Source: Borborobacter arsenicus (GTDB taxonomy: Bacteria; Pseudomonadota; Alphaproteobacteria; Rhizobiales; Rhizobiaceae). Taken from it: a DNA stretch of 64,000 nt. Position 1 is the first letter of the stretch. Every line of letters begins with the position of its first letter. Made by a program: the position numbers and the translations under genes. Location of the stretch: positions 372,001 through 436,000 of the forward strand of contig NZ_RKST01000001.1 of NCBI RefSeq assembly GCF_003934165.1, written 5' to 3'. Below are positions 9,244-20,706 of this stretch, in pieces. A model generated the notes under the pieces. That model did no database searches. It saw only the letters and a list, made by a program, of their open reading frames with translations, and was not told the origin of the DNA.

Positions 9244-9543
9244 CGATATTGCTCCTCGAGCGATACCTAGCGAGCGCATCACTAAAATGAAATGCCCGAA
9301 AGCGGCATTCCAACGACAAATAATCACTGCGTTTTGCGGCCGGCACGCAAATTCATGCCCATTCCACCGCCCGCTTAGCTTTCCGCACCCAATGGATTTT
9401 GACCCTGCCGTAGGGCTTTTCAAGGCATGGCGGTTGACTTGGCCTGGCACCACCATAGTTCATTTTTGGACTGGCGGCGAAGGCATGGACAAGCCGGTCG
9501 AGCAGGCACGCTCGTTGAGGGCGGCAATTCGGAGGGTTCAAAA

Positions 9544-11145
9544 ATGCAGCGGCACCAAATGCTTGCCGGCTTCAGCCGGCGCCAGCTATTGACATTGATC
9601 GGGATGACGGCCGGCAGCGCGGCCATGTATCAGGCAATGACCAGCCTGGGCCTGGCCGTTGAGTCCGGCTATAAAGGGCGCATCAAGCTGGAGGGAGATC
9701 CCAAAGGCGCTTCGGTACTGATCCTGGGCGCCGGGCTGGCCGGCATGGTTGCCGCGCTTGAACTGCGCCAGGCTGGCTACAAGGTGCAGATTCTGGAATA
9801 CAACAGCCGTCCCGGTGGCCGGAATTGGACCTTGCGGGGCGGCGACACCTACACCGAGCTTGGGGGTGCCACGCAAAAATGCGAGTTCGACGAAGGCCTC
9901 TACATCAATCCCGGCCCCTGGCGCATCCCTTACCACCACAACGGCCTGCTTGATTATTGCAAGCGCCTGGGCGTGACGCTCGAGCCCTTCCAGCAACTCA
10001 ACCATAACGCTTTCCTGCATTCCACCGAAGCCTTCGGTGGCAAGCCGCAGCGCGTGCGCGATATCAAGATCGATTTCCAGGGCCATGTCTCTGAGTTACT
10101 TGCCAAGGTTACGCAGAAGGGCAAGCTGGAAGGAGATGTCGGCAAGGAAGATCAGGAGATGCTGCTTGAAGCGCTCCGTTCCTGGGGAGCATTGGACAAG
10201 AACTACGCCTATGTCAAAGGCCTGACATCGTCGGAATTCCGCGGCTTTGCCAAGGACCCTGGCGGTGGCCTGGGGGCCGAGCCCGTGCCGAGCGATCCCA
10301 TCGCTCTTACGGACATCCTGAAATCGCAACTGTGGGGCAACCTGGCGAATTTCGCCCTCTACGAGTTCCAGACCACGATGTTCCAGCCGGTCGGCGGTAT
10401 CGACATGATCGGCAAGGCTTTCGCCAAGGAGGTCGGAGATCTCATCACCTTCAATGCCAAGGTCACGAAGATCGAGCAGAACGACAAGGGCGTAATGGTG
10501 ACCTATGAAGACGTGAGCAAGCCCGGTGCCACCCAGCAGGCAAGCGCCGACTGGTGCATCTGCACCATACCGCTCAGCATCCTCAGCCAGATCGACATCA
10601 ATGTCGGCGCGCCGATGAAGGCGGCGATCGACGCGGTCCCCTACGTCTCCTCCGTCAAGGTCGGCCTGCAGTTCAAACGGCGCTTCTGGGAGGAGGATGA
10701 TCTGATCTTCGGCGGTGTCAGCTATACCAACCTGCCGATCACGCAGATTTCCTATCCGAGTACCGGCTTCAATGCAGGCGGCAAGGGCGTTCTGCTCGGC
10801 TGCTACACTTGGGGTGGGCCCAGTTCCTACGAACTCACCTCCATGGCGCCGGAAGAGCGCGTCCGCAAGGCGGTAGAATATGGCTCCCAGATCCATCCGC
10901 AATACAAGGACGAGTTCGAGAATGGCGTCTCCATGGCCTGGCATCGCTCGCCCTTTACGCTGGGCTGCGCCGGCGACTGGACCGAGGAGGCAAGAAAGGA
11001 GCATTACGACAATCTGTGCCAGATCGACGGCCGTATCGTCCTTGCCGGCGAGCACGCCTCCTATATCCCGGCCTGGATGGAGGGAGCGATCCTGTCTTCG
11101 CTGGATGCGATCGATCGGCTCCATAAGCGCGTGTTGAAGGGGTGA
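9544..11145 (+). CDS. Tat-exported flavin amine oxidase/dehydrogenase
   Basis: A 533-residue FAD enzyme of the monoamine/L-amino-acid oxidase family. The twin-arginine signal FSRRQLLTLIGMTAGSAAM opens the protein, followed by the dinucleotide fold VLILGAGLAGMVAALEL and the flavin motif PGGRNWTLRGG; the C-terminal FAD motif is VLAGEHASYIPAWMEGA. The start is ATG 9544 with GGAGGG 8 nt upstream. A cytochrome c gene and an exported RidA gene follow, so the probable electron acceptor is a periplasmic cytochrome rather than oxygen, as known for the nicotine oxidoreductase NicA2. The substrate amine is not identifiable from sequence. Confidence 0.85.
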   Translation: MQRHQMLAGFSRRQLLTLIGMTAGSAAMYQAMTSLGLAVESGYKGRIKLEGDPKGASVLILGAGLAGMVAALELRQAGYKVQILEYNSRPGGRNWTLRGGDTYTELGGATQKCEFDEGLYINPGPWRIPYHHNGLLDYCKRLGVTLEPFQQLNHNAFLHSTEAFGGKPQRVRDIKIDFQGHVSELLAKVTQKGKLEGDVGKEDQEMLLEALRSWGALDKNYAYVKGLTSSEFRGFAKDPGGGLGAEPVPSDPIALTDILKSQLWGNLANFALYEFQTTMFQPVGGIDMIGKAFAKEVGDLITFNAKVTKIEQNDKGVMVTYEDVSKPGATQQASADWCICTIPLSILSQIDINVGAPMKAAIDAVPYVSSVKVGLQFKRRFWEEDDLIFGGVSYTNLPITQISYPSTGFNAGGKGVLLGCYTWGGPSSYELTSMAPEERVRKAVEYGSQIHPQYKDEFENGVSMAWHRSPFTLGCAGDWTEEARKEHYDNLCQIDGRIVLAGEHASYIPAWMEGAILSSLDAIDRLHKRVLKG

Positions 11146-11189
11146 GCGCCATGAGTTTCCAGAACCTTCTCCCCGATTTCGCGAGGAAC

Positions 11190-11606
11190 ATGACGATGAG
11201 CCGGACAAATACATCGCTCAAGTTTGTCGCCGCGGCAGCCTTGTTCGCGGCGCTGGGAACCCCGGCCGCCTTCGCCGATTCGGCGGGAGCGACCGTCAGC
11301 CAGGGCGACAAGTTTTCCGAAGAGACAGGCGAGGCGCTTTACTCCAATGTCTGCCAGGCCTGCCATATGGAAGAGGGCAAGGGCGCGATCGGGGCCGGCA
11401 AATATCCGCCGCTTGCCAAGAACGAGAATCTGGAATCTGCCGGCTATCCTATTTTCGTCATTCTGCATGGCCAGAAAGGCATGCCCGCAGTCGGCCAGAT
11501 GATGAGCGACGAACAGGTCGCCGCCGTCGTCAACTATATCCGGACCAATTTCGGCAATGACTACAAGGACGAAGTGACTGCACAGGACGTTGCCGACACG
11601 AGATGA
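11190..11606 (+). CDS. Periplasmic class I cytochrome c
   Basis: A 138-residue protein with a Sec signal peptide (VAAAALFAALGTPAAFA), one haem-binding motif CQACH and a probable axial Met in KGMPAVG. The frame could also start at 11151 or at a GTG overlapping the oxidase stop. I prefer ATG 11190, which has GAGG 5 nt upstream and puts the signal peptide near the N-terminus. Position directly after the exported flavoenzyme suggests it takes electrons from that enzyme and passes them to the respiratory chain. Confidence 0.85.
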   Translation: MTMSRTNTSLKFVAAAALFAALGTPAAFADSAGATVSQGDKFSEETGEALYSNVCQACHMEEGKGAIGAGKYPPLAKNENLESAGYPIFVILHGQKGMPAVGQMMSDEQVAAVVNYIRTNFGNDYKDEVTAQDVADTR

Positions 11607-11667
11607 CGCATAGGCGGCCGGCATTTCATTTGGCCGCCACATCCCCCAATGAAGAAGGAGACACCCG

Positions 11668-12168
11668 ATGCATATCACGCGGATCAGTGCCGCCACGCTT
11701 GTTCTTGGCCTGACATTTGCCGGTAGCGCATTTGCCCAGGACATCGTTCGTCACAAGATTCCCGGCTCGGATTTCCCGATCGCGCAGGCGGTCGAAGTCC
11801 CGGCCGGCAAGACTACCGTCTATGTCAGCGGCGCCGTTCCTTCCGTCACCGACGACAAGGCCGACAAGAACAGCGTCGCCGCCTATGGCGACACCAAGGC
11901 TCAGACCGAGTCGGTGTTCAAATCGATCGAGAAGACGCTCGACGGGCTCGGCCTCAAAATGGGCGACGTGATCAAGATGCAGGTCTTCCTGGTCGGCGAT
12001 CCCGACAAGGGCGGCAAGATGGATTTTGGCGGCTTCATGGAAGGCTATACCCAGTTCTTCGGCACCGAAGCCCAGCCCAACCTGCCCTCCCGCTCGGTGT
12101 TTCAGGTCGCGGGCCTTGCCAATCCGGGCTTCCTGGTGGAGATCGAGGTCACGGCAATCAGGCCGTAA
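11668..12168 (+). CDS. Exported RidA/YjgF-family protein
   Basis: A 166-residue RidA-fold protein with a clear signal peptide (LVLGLTFAGSAFA). The family Arg is present in NLPSRSVFQVAGL, and the YVSGAVP strand is conserved. RidA proteins hydrolyse reactive enamines and imines made by amino-acid and amine-metabolising enzymes. Here the export signal puts it in the periplasm with the amine oxidase and cytochrome c, where it could clear the imine product. AAGAAGGAG lies just before the ATG at 11668. Confidence 0.88.
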   Translation: MHITRISAATLVLGLTFAGSAFAQDIVRHKIPGSDFPIAQAVEVPAGKTTVYVSGAVPSVTDDKADKNSVAAYGDTKAQTESVFKSIEKTLDGLGLKMGDVIKMQVFLVGDPDKGGKMDFGGFMEGYTQFFGTEAQPNLPSRSVFQVAGLANPGFLVEIEVTAIRP

Positions 12169-12218
12169 ACCTTACCCGGCAGATCGCCAAGCCTGTCGTC
12201 TCGGACTCGTCCCCTTTT

Positions 12219-12641
12219 TCAGTTCGAGACGATGATGCGGGTGTTTTTCGGGCCGATTTCCTTCACCAGCGAGTAGAAGCGCTTGGCATTGGCGGTATCG
12301 AGCCGCACGCAGCCATGCGAGGCCGGCTTGCCAAGACGCTTGACGGCACTGGTGCCGTGAATGGCATAGCCGCCGTGGTAAAATACGGAATAGGGCATAG
12401 GCGACATGTCGTATTTTCGCGAATACCACATCTTGTGCATGCGCGTCGGTCGCCAGCTGCCGCGCGGCGTGACATAGCCCTTCCTCGCCGTTGAAACCCG
12501 CCATTGATGGATGATGCGGCCATGCTTCATCACCGTCATGGTCTGGGTGGAGATATTCACATTGGCGACAAGACTTGCGGCCCAAGTCGGCACCGGCACG
12601 GCCCATATCAGGGATACCGCGATAAACAACGCACGGTACAT
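12219..12641 (-). CDS. L,D-transpeptidase (YkuD domain)
   Basis: A 140-residue exported protein (signal peptide LFIAVSLIWAVPVPTWAA) made of little more than the YkuD catalytic domain. The active-site motif IHGTSAVKRLGKPASHGCVR contains the conserved His, Ser-His-Gly and nucleophilic Cys. Members form 3-3 cross-links in peptidoglycan or attach proteins to it. It is monocistronic, convergent with the ridA gene and divergent from the M20 gene. Confidence 0.9.
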   Translation of the reverse strand: MYRALFIAVSLIWAVPVPTWAASLVANVNISTQTMTVMKHGRIIHQWRVSTARKGYVTPRGSWRPTRMHKMWYSRKYDMSPMPYSVFYHGGYAIHGTSAVKRLGKPASHGCVRLDTANAKRFYSLVKEIGPKNTRIIVSN

Positions 12642-12831
12642 TGACGCATACCCTTGACAACCCGAACTCTTCTACTTCGACGGGAAACTAGCGTGGTAAC
12701 CTCTACGTCCGGTAAACTTGCGAGCGAAAAATCGCCGGATTTGCGCCATTTGCAATCGGCGACCCGGCACGGCTCGACTTCACCGGAGCGAGGTATAGAC
12801 TGGTTCGAGACTACGGGAATCAATCGCACGC

Positions 12832-14112
12832 ATGTATGACAAGCTGCTCACGACCATCGACGGACGCCGCGACGATCTGGTCGCGCTGACGGCCGAGCTG
12901 ATCCGCTTCCCGACGGTCAATCCTCCCGGCGAGGCCTATCGTCCCTGTGCCGAATACATAGCCGAGCGCCTGAAGAAACGCAGCTTCGGCATTGAATTCA
13001 TTCGCGCCGAGGGCACTCCCGGCGACACCGATCGCTATCCGCGCGTCAACGTCGTCGCCCGTTTCGATGGGCGCGGCCCGGGCAAGACGGTGCATTTCAA
13101 CTCGCATATCGATGTCGTCGAGGCAGGTTCTGGCTGGACCGTCGATCCATTCGCCGGGCTGGTTCGCGATGGCCGGGTCTATGGCCGCGGCGCCTGCGAC
13201 ATGAAGGGCGGGCTGGCCGCTTCCATCATCGCCGCCGAAGCCTTCATGGACGTCTATCCGGATTTTTCCGGCGCTATCGAGATTTCCGGCACGGTGGACG
13301 AGGAGTCGGGTGGCTTCGGCGGCGTGGCCTATCTGGCCGGCAAGGGCTATTTCTCCAAGCCGCGCGTGGACCATGTCATCATCCCCGAACCGCTCAACAA
13401 GGACCGCATCTGCCTTGGCCACCGGGGGGTGTGGTGGGCGGAGATCGAAACCAGGGGCGAGATCGCGCATGGCTCCATGCCGTTCCTTGGCGATTGCGCG
13501 GTGCGCCACATGGGCGCTGTGCTGGAAGCTTTCGAGCAGGACCTGTTCCCGGCGCTCGACCGCAAGCAGACCAAAATGCCGGTGGTGCCGGAAGGCGCAA
13601 GGCGCTCGACCATGAACATTAATTCGATCCATGGCGGCCAGACGGAGGACTTCAAGCCGGGTCTGCCCTCGCCCAACGTACCGGATTCCTGCCGGCTCAC
13701 CATCGATCGCCGTTTCCTGCTGGAGGAAAAGCTGGACGAAGTGAAAGGCGAGGTCACTTCCATTCTCGACCGGCTGAAGCGCGAGCGCCCGAAATTCGAC
13801 TATTCGATCCGCGATGTCATGGAGGTACAGCCGACCATGACCGAGAAGGACGCACCGGTGGTAACAGCCGTCGCGCAAGGCATCCGCGAAATCTTCGACC
13901 GCGAGCCCGAATATGTCATCTCGCCGGGCACTTACGATCAGAAGCACGTCGCCCGCATCGGTCATATCTACGACTGCATCGCCTACGGCCCGGGCATACT
14001 CGATCTGGCACACCGGCCGGACGAGTGGGTCGGCATCGAAGACATGGTGCAGTCGGCAAAGGTGATGGCAATCGGGCTCGACATATTGCTGCGCGGTGGC
14101 CGGGGCCGCTGA
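12832..14112 (+). CDS. M20-family metallohydrolase (ArgE/DapE-like)
   Basis: A 426-residue M20 peptidase/deacylase. Metal-site motifs are visible: HFNSHIDVV, GRGACDMKGG and the Glu pair in VDEESGG; the C-terminal His lies in ILDLAHRPDEW. It is annotated in relatives as acetylornithine deacetylase/succinyl-diaminopimelate desuccinylase, but the neighbouring peptide-type ABC importer suggests it acts on an imported N-acyl amino acid or dipeptide. The start is ATG 12832; the importer genes follow on the same strand. Confidence 0.82.
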   Translation: MYDKLLTTIDGRRDDLVALTAELIRFPTVNPPGEAYRPCAEYIAERLKKRSFGIEFIRAEGTPGDTDRYPRVNVVARFDGRGPGKTVHFNSHIDVVEAGSGWTVDPFAGLVRDGRVYGRGACDMKGGLAASIIAAEAFMDVYPDFSGAIEISGTVDEESGGFGGVAYLAGKGYFSKPRVDHVIIPEPLNKDRICLGHRGVWWAEIETRGEIAHGSMPFLGDCAVRHMGAVLEAFEQDLFPALDRKQTKMPVVPEGARRSTMNINSIHGGQTEDFKPGLPSPNVPDSCRLTIDRRFLLEEKLDEVKGEVTSILDRLKRERPKFDYSIRDVMEVQPTMTEKDAPVVTAVAQGIREIFDREPEYVISPGTYDQKHVARIGHIYDCIAYGPGILDLAHRPDEWVGIEDMVQSAKVMAIGLDILLRGGRGR

Positions 14113-14208
14113 CCGCCGGTGGCCGGCGCTGCACCGCACAAAGTGATTTACTCTGCATCGAATTCACGCTTCTATCCGCGCGGAGCTTTGGCAATGGGAG
14201 TTTGCGGC

Positions 14209-15690
14209 ATGAAACTGTGGAAAATCGCGGTAGCAGCGGCAGCGCTGGCACTGACATCGAGCAGCGCTGCTATGGCCGCCAGAACAGATCTGGTTGTTGG
14301 CGTCGTGCTGGAGCCGCCGCATCTCGACCCGACCGCAGGGGCCGCCGCAGCGATAGACGAAATCCTCTATGCCAATGTCTTTGAGGGGCTGACCCGCATC
14401 GGCCCGAAGGGCGAGGTTCTTCCGGCGCTCGCCGAAAGCTGGACCGTTTCTGATGACGGCAAGGCCTACACCTTCAAGCTGCGGACCGGCGTGAAATTCC
14501 ATGACGGCACAGATTTCAACGCCGATGACGTGAAATTCTCGCTGGATCGTGCGCGTGCCGAAAACTCCACCAATGCGCAAAAGGCGCTGTTTGCAGCCAT
14601 CGACACCGTCGAGGCGACCGACCCGGCAACCGTGACCGTGACGCTGAAGCAGCCGCAAGGTTCGTTCCTCTACAATATGGGTTGGGGCGATGCCGTGATA
14701 GTGGCGCCAGAAACGGCGGAGACGAACAAGGAAAAGCCGATCGGCACCGGCCCGTTCAAATTCGAAAGCTGGGCCAAGGGTTCCTCGATCAAGCTGGTGA
14801 AAGCGGAAGGCTATTGGGGCGATCCGGTAGCGCTCGACAAGGCCGAATTCCGCATCATCCCGGATGCGGCGGCAGCGATCCCTGCCCTGCTCTCCGGTGA
14901 TGTCCAGGCCTTCCCCAACATGCCGCTGGGTGACGCCCTGTCGCAGATCGAAACCGACCCGCGCTTCAAGGTGGTGATCGGCTCGACCGAGGGCGAAACC
15001 ATCCTGTCGATGAACAACAAGAAGCCACCCTTCGACAATCTGAAGGTACGGCAGGCGATTTCCCACGTGCTCGACCGCAAGGCGATCATCGACGGCGCCT
15101 CATCGGGGTTCGGTACGCCGATCGGCTCGCATTTCGCCCCGCACAACCCGGCCTATGTGGACCTGACCGGCACCTACCCGCATGACGTCGCCAAGGCCAA
15201 GGAGCTGCTCAAAGAAGCCGGGCTCGAAAATGGTTTCAAGACGACGCTGAAGCTGCCGCCCCCGCCCTATGCGCGCGATGGGGGCCAGATCATCGCCTCG
15301 GAACTGCGTGAGATCGGCATCGATGCCGAAATCATCCCGCTCGAATGGGCCGACTGGCTGAAACAGGTCTTCACCGAAAAGGATTACGATATGTCGATCG
15401 TCTCGCACACCGAGCCGAACGACATCGATATCTATTCGCGCAAGGATTATTACTTCAACTATGACAATCCTGCCTTTGACAAGGTCATCGAGGAACTGAA
15501 CGCCACCCTGGACGACGCCAAGCGCAACGAGCTTTACGGCCAGGCGCAGAAGATTCTTGCCGAGGATGCGGTGGTCGGCTTCCTGTTCGAATTGCCGAAA
15601 ATCGGTGTCTGGGATGCCAAGGTCGAAGGCCTGTGGGAAAACTCCCCGATCCAGGCCAATGACCTGACCAAGGTGAAGTGGGCCGATTAA
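14209..15690 (+). CDS. ABC transporter substrate-binding protein, family 5 (peptide type)
   Basis: A 493-residue solute-binding protein with signal peptide MKLWKIAVAAAALALTSSSA. The family 5 signature region is present (YANVFEGLTRIGPKGEVLPA, then LAESWTVSDDGKAYTFKLR). The start is set at ATG 14209 with GGGAG upstream; the longer frame from 14119 would bury the signal peptide. It binds the ligand of the importer encoded downstream (two permeases and a fused ATPase). The ligand is probably a peptide or acyl-amino acid; specificity cannot be read from the sequence. Confidence 0.88.
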   Translation: MKLWKIAVAAAALALTSSSAAMAARTDLVVGVVLEPPHLDPTAGAAAAIDEILYANVFEGLTRIGPKGEVLPALAESWTVSDDGKAYTFKLRTGVKFHDGTDFNADDVKFSLDRARAENSTNAQKALFAAIDTVEATDPATVTVTLKQPQGSFLYNMGWGDAVIVAPETAETNKEKPIGTGPFKFESWAKGSSIKLVKAEGYWGDPVALDKAEFRIIPDAAAAIPALLSGDVQAFPNMPLGDALSQIETDPRFKVVIGSTEGETILSMNNKKPPFDNLKVRQAISHVLDRKAIIDGASSGFGTPIGSHFAPHNPAYVDLTGTYPHDVAKAKELLKEAGLENGFKTTLKLPPPPYARDGGQIIASELREIGIDAEIIPLEWADWLKQVFTEKDYDMSIVSHTEPNDIDIYSRKDYYFNYDNPAFDKVIEELNATLDDAKRNELYGQAQKILAEDAVVGFLFELPKIGVWDAKVEGLWENSPIQANDLTKVKWAD

Positions 15691-15752
15691 ACGGCTGAGA
15701 GGCGAAGCGTGCACTTCTTCCCTACGCCGCCCCCCTTGGCATCCCTGCCTTC

Positions 15753-16700
15753 ATGACCGCCTATCTCGTCAAAAGGCTGATCGCAGGTCTGGCAACGCTG
15801 GTTGCCGCCTCGATTGTGGTCTTCGGCGTGCTGGAGGTCGTGCCCGGTGACCCTGCCCGGCTGATGCTCGGCATGAATGCCAGCGCCGAGACCGTGCAGG
15901 TGTTGCGCGACCAGATGGGGCTCGACCAGCCGCTGGCGGTCCGTTACCTCGATTGGGCCAGCGGAATGCTGGCGCTCGATTTCGGCAAATCCTACACCTA
16001 TTCCGTGCCGGTCCTCGAACTCGTCAGCGAAAGACTGGTTGTCTCGCTCCCCTTGGCACTGATCGCGCTTGCTCTATCAACGCTGATTGCCATTCCAGTC
16101 GGCATATTCTCGGCCGCCCGACGCGGCCAAACCGCCGATACGATCTCGATGGGGGCCGCCCAGATCGGTGTGGCGGTGCCGAATTTCTGGTTCGCGCTGC
16201 TCCTGATCTATGTCTTCGCGGTGTGGCTGCGGCTGGTGCCTGCGGGCGGCTTCCCAGGCTGGGAGAGTGGCTTCTGGCCAGCGCTGAAGTCGCTGCTTTT
16301 GCCTGCAATAGCCTTGGCACTGCCGCAGGCGGCCATCCTGGCGCGCGTGACCCGTTCGGCCATGCTCGACGTGATGAGTGAGGATTATATCCGCACTGCG
16401 CGCGCCAAGGGCATGCCGCGCCGCCATGTGCTGTGGCGGCATGCCTTGCGCAATGCCATGATTCCGGTCGTGACCATCATGGGGCTGCAATTTACCTTCT
16501 TGCTGGCCGGCACCATCATCATCGAGAATGTCTTCTATCTTCCCGGCCTCGGCCGCCTGATCTTCCAGGCGATTACCCAGCGCGACCTGATCGTGGTCGA
16601 AAGCGTCGTCATGCTGCTGGTCGCCGCGGTCGTTCTGGTCAATTTTCTGGTCGATCTATCCTACGCGGCGATAGACCCGCGACTGAGGGCGCGGCAATGA
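15753..16700 (+). CDS. ABC transporter permease, DppB type
   Basis: A 315-residue inner-membrane permease starting MTAYLVKRLIAGLATLVAAS. It has about six helices, and the ATPase-contact motif is seen in DYIRTARAKGMPRRHVLWRH. It forms the translocation pore with the DppC-type permease whose ATG overlaps its stop codon (ATGA at 16697). Confidence 0.9.
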   Translation: MTAYLVKRLIAGLATLVAASIVVFGVLEVVPGDPARLMLGMNASAETVQVLRDQMGLDQPLAVRYLDWASGMLALDFGKSYTYSVPVLELVSERLVVSLPLALIALALSTLIAIPVGIFSAARRGQTADTISMGAAQIGVAVPNFWFALLLIYVFAVWLRLVPAGGFPGWESGFWPALKSLLLPAIALALPQAAILARVTRSAMLDVMSEDYIRTARAKGMPRRHVLWRHALRNAMIPVVTIMGLQFTFLLAGTIIIENVFYLPGLGRLIFQAITQRDLIVVESVVMLLVAAVVLVNFLVDLSYAAIDPRLRARQ

Positions 16701-17565
16701 TGATGCCGGTCGCCGCCCCACCGCAGGAAACCTGGCGGACTTTCGCCAGCCGGGCATTGCGCAACCGCTCCTTCGTGGTCGGCCTTCTCATTACGCTGCT
16801 TGTCGCCGCCATGGCGGCACTCTCTTTCGTCTGGACACCCTATGACGTCACCAGGCTGGTCGTCGGCGACCGGATGCTGCCGCCATCGGCAAGCCATCTC
16901 TTCGGCACCGATCATTTCGGCCGCGATGTGCTGTCGATGATCATGGTGGGGTCACGCAATTCGATCGCGGTTGCCTTCGTGGCAGTCGGCATCGGCATGG
17001 GCATCGGCGTGCCGCTCGGCTGCTGGGCGGCCGCACGCGGCGGCATCGTCGATGAGGTGCTGATGCGCTTCAACGACCTGGTATTTGCCTTTCCTGCCTT
17101 GCTGTCGGCCATCATGATCACCGCGATCTTCGGGCCCGGCGCCGTCAACGCCATCATTGCCATCGGCATCTTCAACATCCCGGTCTTTGCCCGTGTTGCC
17201 CGCGCCGGCGCGCTGGCGATCTGGCCACGCGAATTCATCCTCGCCGCGCGGGCCGCCGGCAAGGGCAAGGCGCGCATCACGACCGAGCACATATTGCCCA
17301 ACATCGCCAACCTGCTCCTGGTGCAGGGCACAATCCAGTTTGCGCTCGGGATTCTGGCCGAGGCCGGCCTTTCCTATCTCGGGCTGGGTGTTCAACCACC
17401 TATGCCAAGCTGGGGACGGATGCTGTTCGACGCGCAGACCCGCATGATGGTTGCGCCCTATCTGGCGCTGTTTCCCGGCTTTGCCATCGTCTTCACCGTG
17501 CTTGGGCTGAACCTGCTCGGCGACGGCATCAGCGACATCATCGATCCCAAGCTGAGGCGGCGGCA

Positions 17566-17569
<4 letters not shown>
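16697..17569 (+). CDS. ABC transporter permease, DppC type
   Basis: A 290-residue permease of the DppC/OppC family. The N-terminal helix is followed by HLFGTDHFGRDVLSMIMVG, a hallmark of the family, and the EAA loop is in FILAARAAGKGKARI. The start at 16697 (or the next codon, 16700) overlaps the dppB-like stop; the earlier in-frame starts lie inside the upstream gene. Its own stop overlaps the ATPase start (ATGA at 17566), so translation is likely coupled. Confidence 0.9.
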
Positions 17570-19290
<1,721 letters not shown>

Positions 19291-19309
19291 GCGGTGCAGC
19301 GTGGTTGAT

Positions 19310-19741
19310 TCAGTCCGCAGGCCGCGTCACATCGGCCGGGCTGAGGCCGAGCATTTCGAGCGTGCGGCGCAACAGGCGTATTTCACTTTGCTCCAGCTGC
19401 GAGTCCGCCTTGGCGATATCCGCCATGTGGCGCGCCAGGCTCCTGCGCCGCTCGACATCGAGTTCGGCAAACACCGCGATTGCCTGCGTTCCGGTGATTT
19501 CATAGCCAAAATCGTTGAGATATTCGACCACAGCATCGAGACTTTTGCCCGAAATCTCGAATTTTTCGGTACAAATGCGCCGAAAAACCGCCATTTCTCT
19601 GTCATTTGCCGTGCCATCTGCCAGGATCATGCGGAAAAGCAGCAGCAGTTCGGCCGTCAGGGCCGGGTCGTCGGCAACCTTGCGCACGCCCGGGTCGCCC
19701 TCAAACAGGTTGCGTATCTGCGTCAACAAAGCCGTCGCCAT
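19310..19741 (-). CDS. TerB-like helical protein
   Basis: A 143-residue, mostly helical acidic protein resembling the TerB/tellurite-resistance fold (LLLLFRMILADGTANDREM, then ADSQLEQSEIRLLRRTLEML). TerB-type proteins bind metal through acidic residues, but the cellular role of the stand-alone rhizobial forms is unknown. The start is ATG 19741 with GAGGA upstream; the open frame to 19828 lacks a ribosome-binding site. It is convergent with the ABC importer and divergent from the TSUP permease. Confidence 0.7.
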   Translation of the reverse strand: MATALLTQIRNLFEGDPGVRKVADDPALTAELLLLFRMILADGTANDREMAVFRRICTEKFEISGKSLDAVVEYLNDFGYEITGTQAIAVFAELDVERRRSLARHMADIAKADSQLEQSEIRLLRRTLEMLGLSPADVTRPAD

Positions 19742-19851
19742 GGAATCCTCGTCGCTGTGCCCCCATTTGAACTGGTAGCGCGAAATGCGCCTTGCGCAAA
19801 CCGGCTCCATGTGGTCGAAGCGGGGCAATTCTCCTCTGTCATCGCAGTTTG

Positions 19852-20637
19852 ATGTTCGACCCTGCCACCGAGATGATTGTCATGCTGGCCGTTGCAGCAC
19901 TGCTGGCCGGCTTCATCGATTCGATTGCCGGCGGCGGCGGACTGATCACGATCCCCGCCCTGCTCATCTCGGGTCTCAGTCCAGTGGAGGCGCTTGGTAC
20001 CAACAAGCTGCAGGGATTGTTCGGCTCAGGTTCGGCAACGATCACCTATGCCGCCAAGGGGCATGTCGACCTGCGCCACCAATTGCCCTCCGCCCTGCTG
20101 TCCTTCCTGGGTGGGGCGGCAGGCGCAGCGCTCGCCACGGTGCTGCCGGGCGATCTCCTGAAAGCAGTCCTGCCCTTCATCCTGGTAGCGATCGCGCTGT
20201 TTTTTGCCTTGAAGCCCAATATGGACGATATCGACCGTGCCCATCGGCTGACGCCCTTCCTGTTCGGGCTCGTTATCGTGCCGATCATCGGCTTTTATGA
20301 TGGCGTCTTCGGTCCGGGCACCGGCTCGTTCTTCATGCTGGCCTTTGTCACGCTGGCCGGATACGGCGTGCTTAAAGCCACGGCCCATACCAAGCTGCTC
20401 AACTTCGCCTCAAATATCGGCAGTTTCTTCGTCTTCCTGTTTGCCGGCGCCGTGATCTGGAAGATCGGGCTGATCATGGGCGTGGCGCAATTCATCGGCG
20501 CGCGCCTAGGGGCCGGGATGGCCATTCGCAACGGCTCGAAGCTGATCAAGCCGCTTCTGGTGCTCACCTGCCTCGTCCTGGCAATCAGACTGCTGATGGA
20601 CCCTGCACAGCCGCTACGGGCAATGGTTGGCTTCTGA
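19852..20637 (+). CDS. TSUP/TauE-SafE family permease
   Basis: A 261-residue membrane protein with about eight helices and the family motif GFIDSIAGGGGLITIPAL near the N-terminus, with a second repeat around GFYDGVFGPGTGSFFML. TSUP members move small anions, often sulfonates, sulfite or organic acids. The substrate is not readable from sequence; with a possible sulfite dehydrogenase in the same window an oxidised sulfur anion is thinkable but not shown. The start is ATG 19852 since earlier in-frame codons do not resemble the family N-terminus. Confidence 0.85.
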   Translation: MFDPATEMIVMLAVAALLAGFIDSIAGGGGLITIPALLISGLSPVEALGTNKLQGLFGSGSATITYAAKGHVDLRHQLPSALLSFLGGAAGAALATVLPGDLLKAVLPFILVAIALFFALKPNMDDIDRAHRLTPFLFGLVIVPIIGFYDGVFGPGTGSFFMLAFVTLAGYGVLKATAHTKLLNFASNIGSFFVFLFAGAVIWKIGLIMGVAQFIGARLGAGMAIRNGSKLIKPLLVLTCLVLAIRLLMDPAQPLRAMVGF

Positions 20638-20706
20638 GGCATCAGCGCTATTTTCCGAAAGGGACATTCGGCGGAGGGCGTCCTGCAACTGCCTCAGGAG
20701 AAGCAC

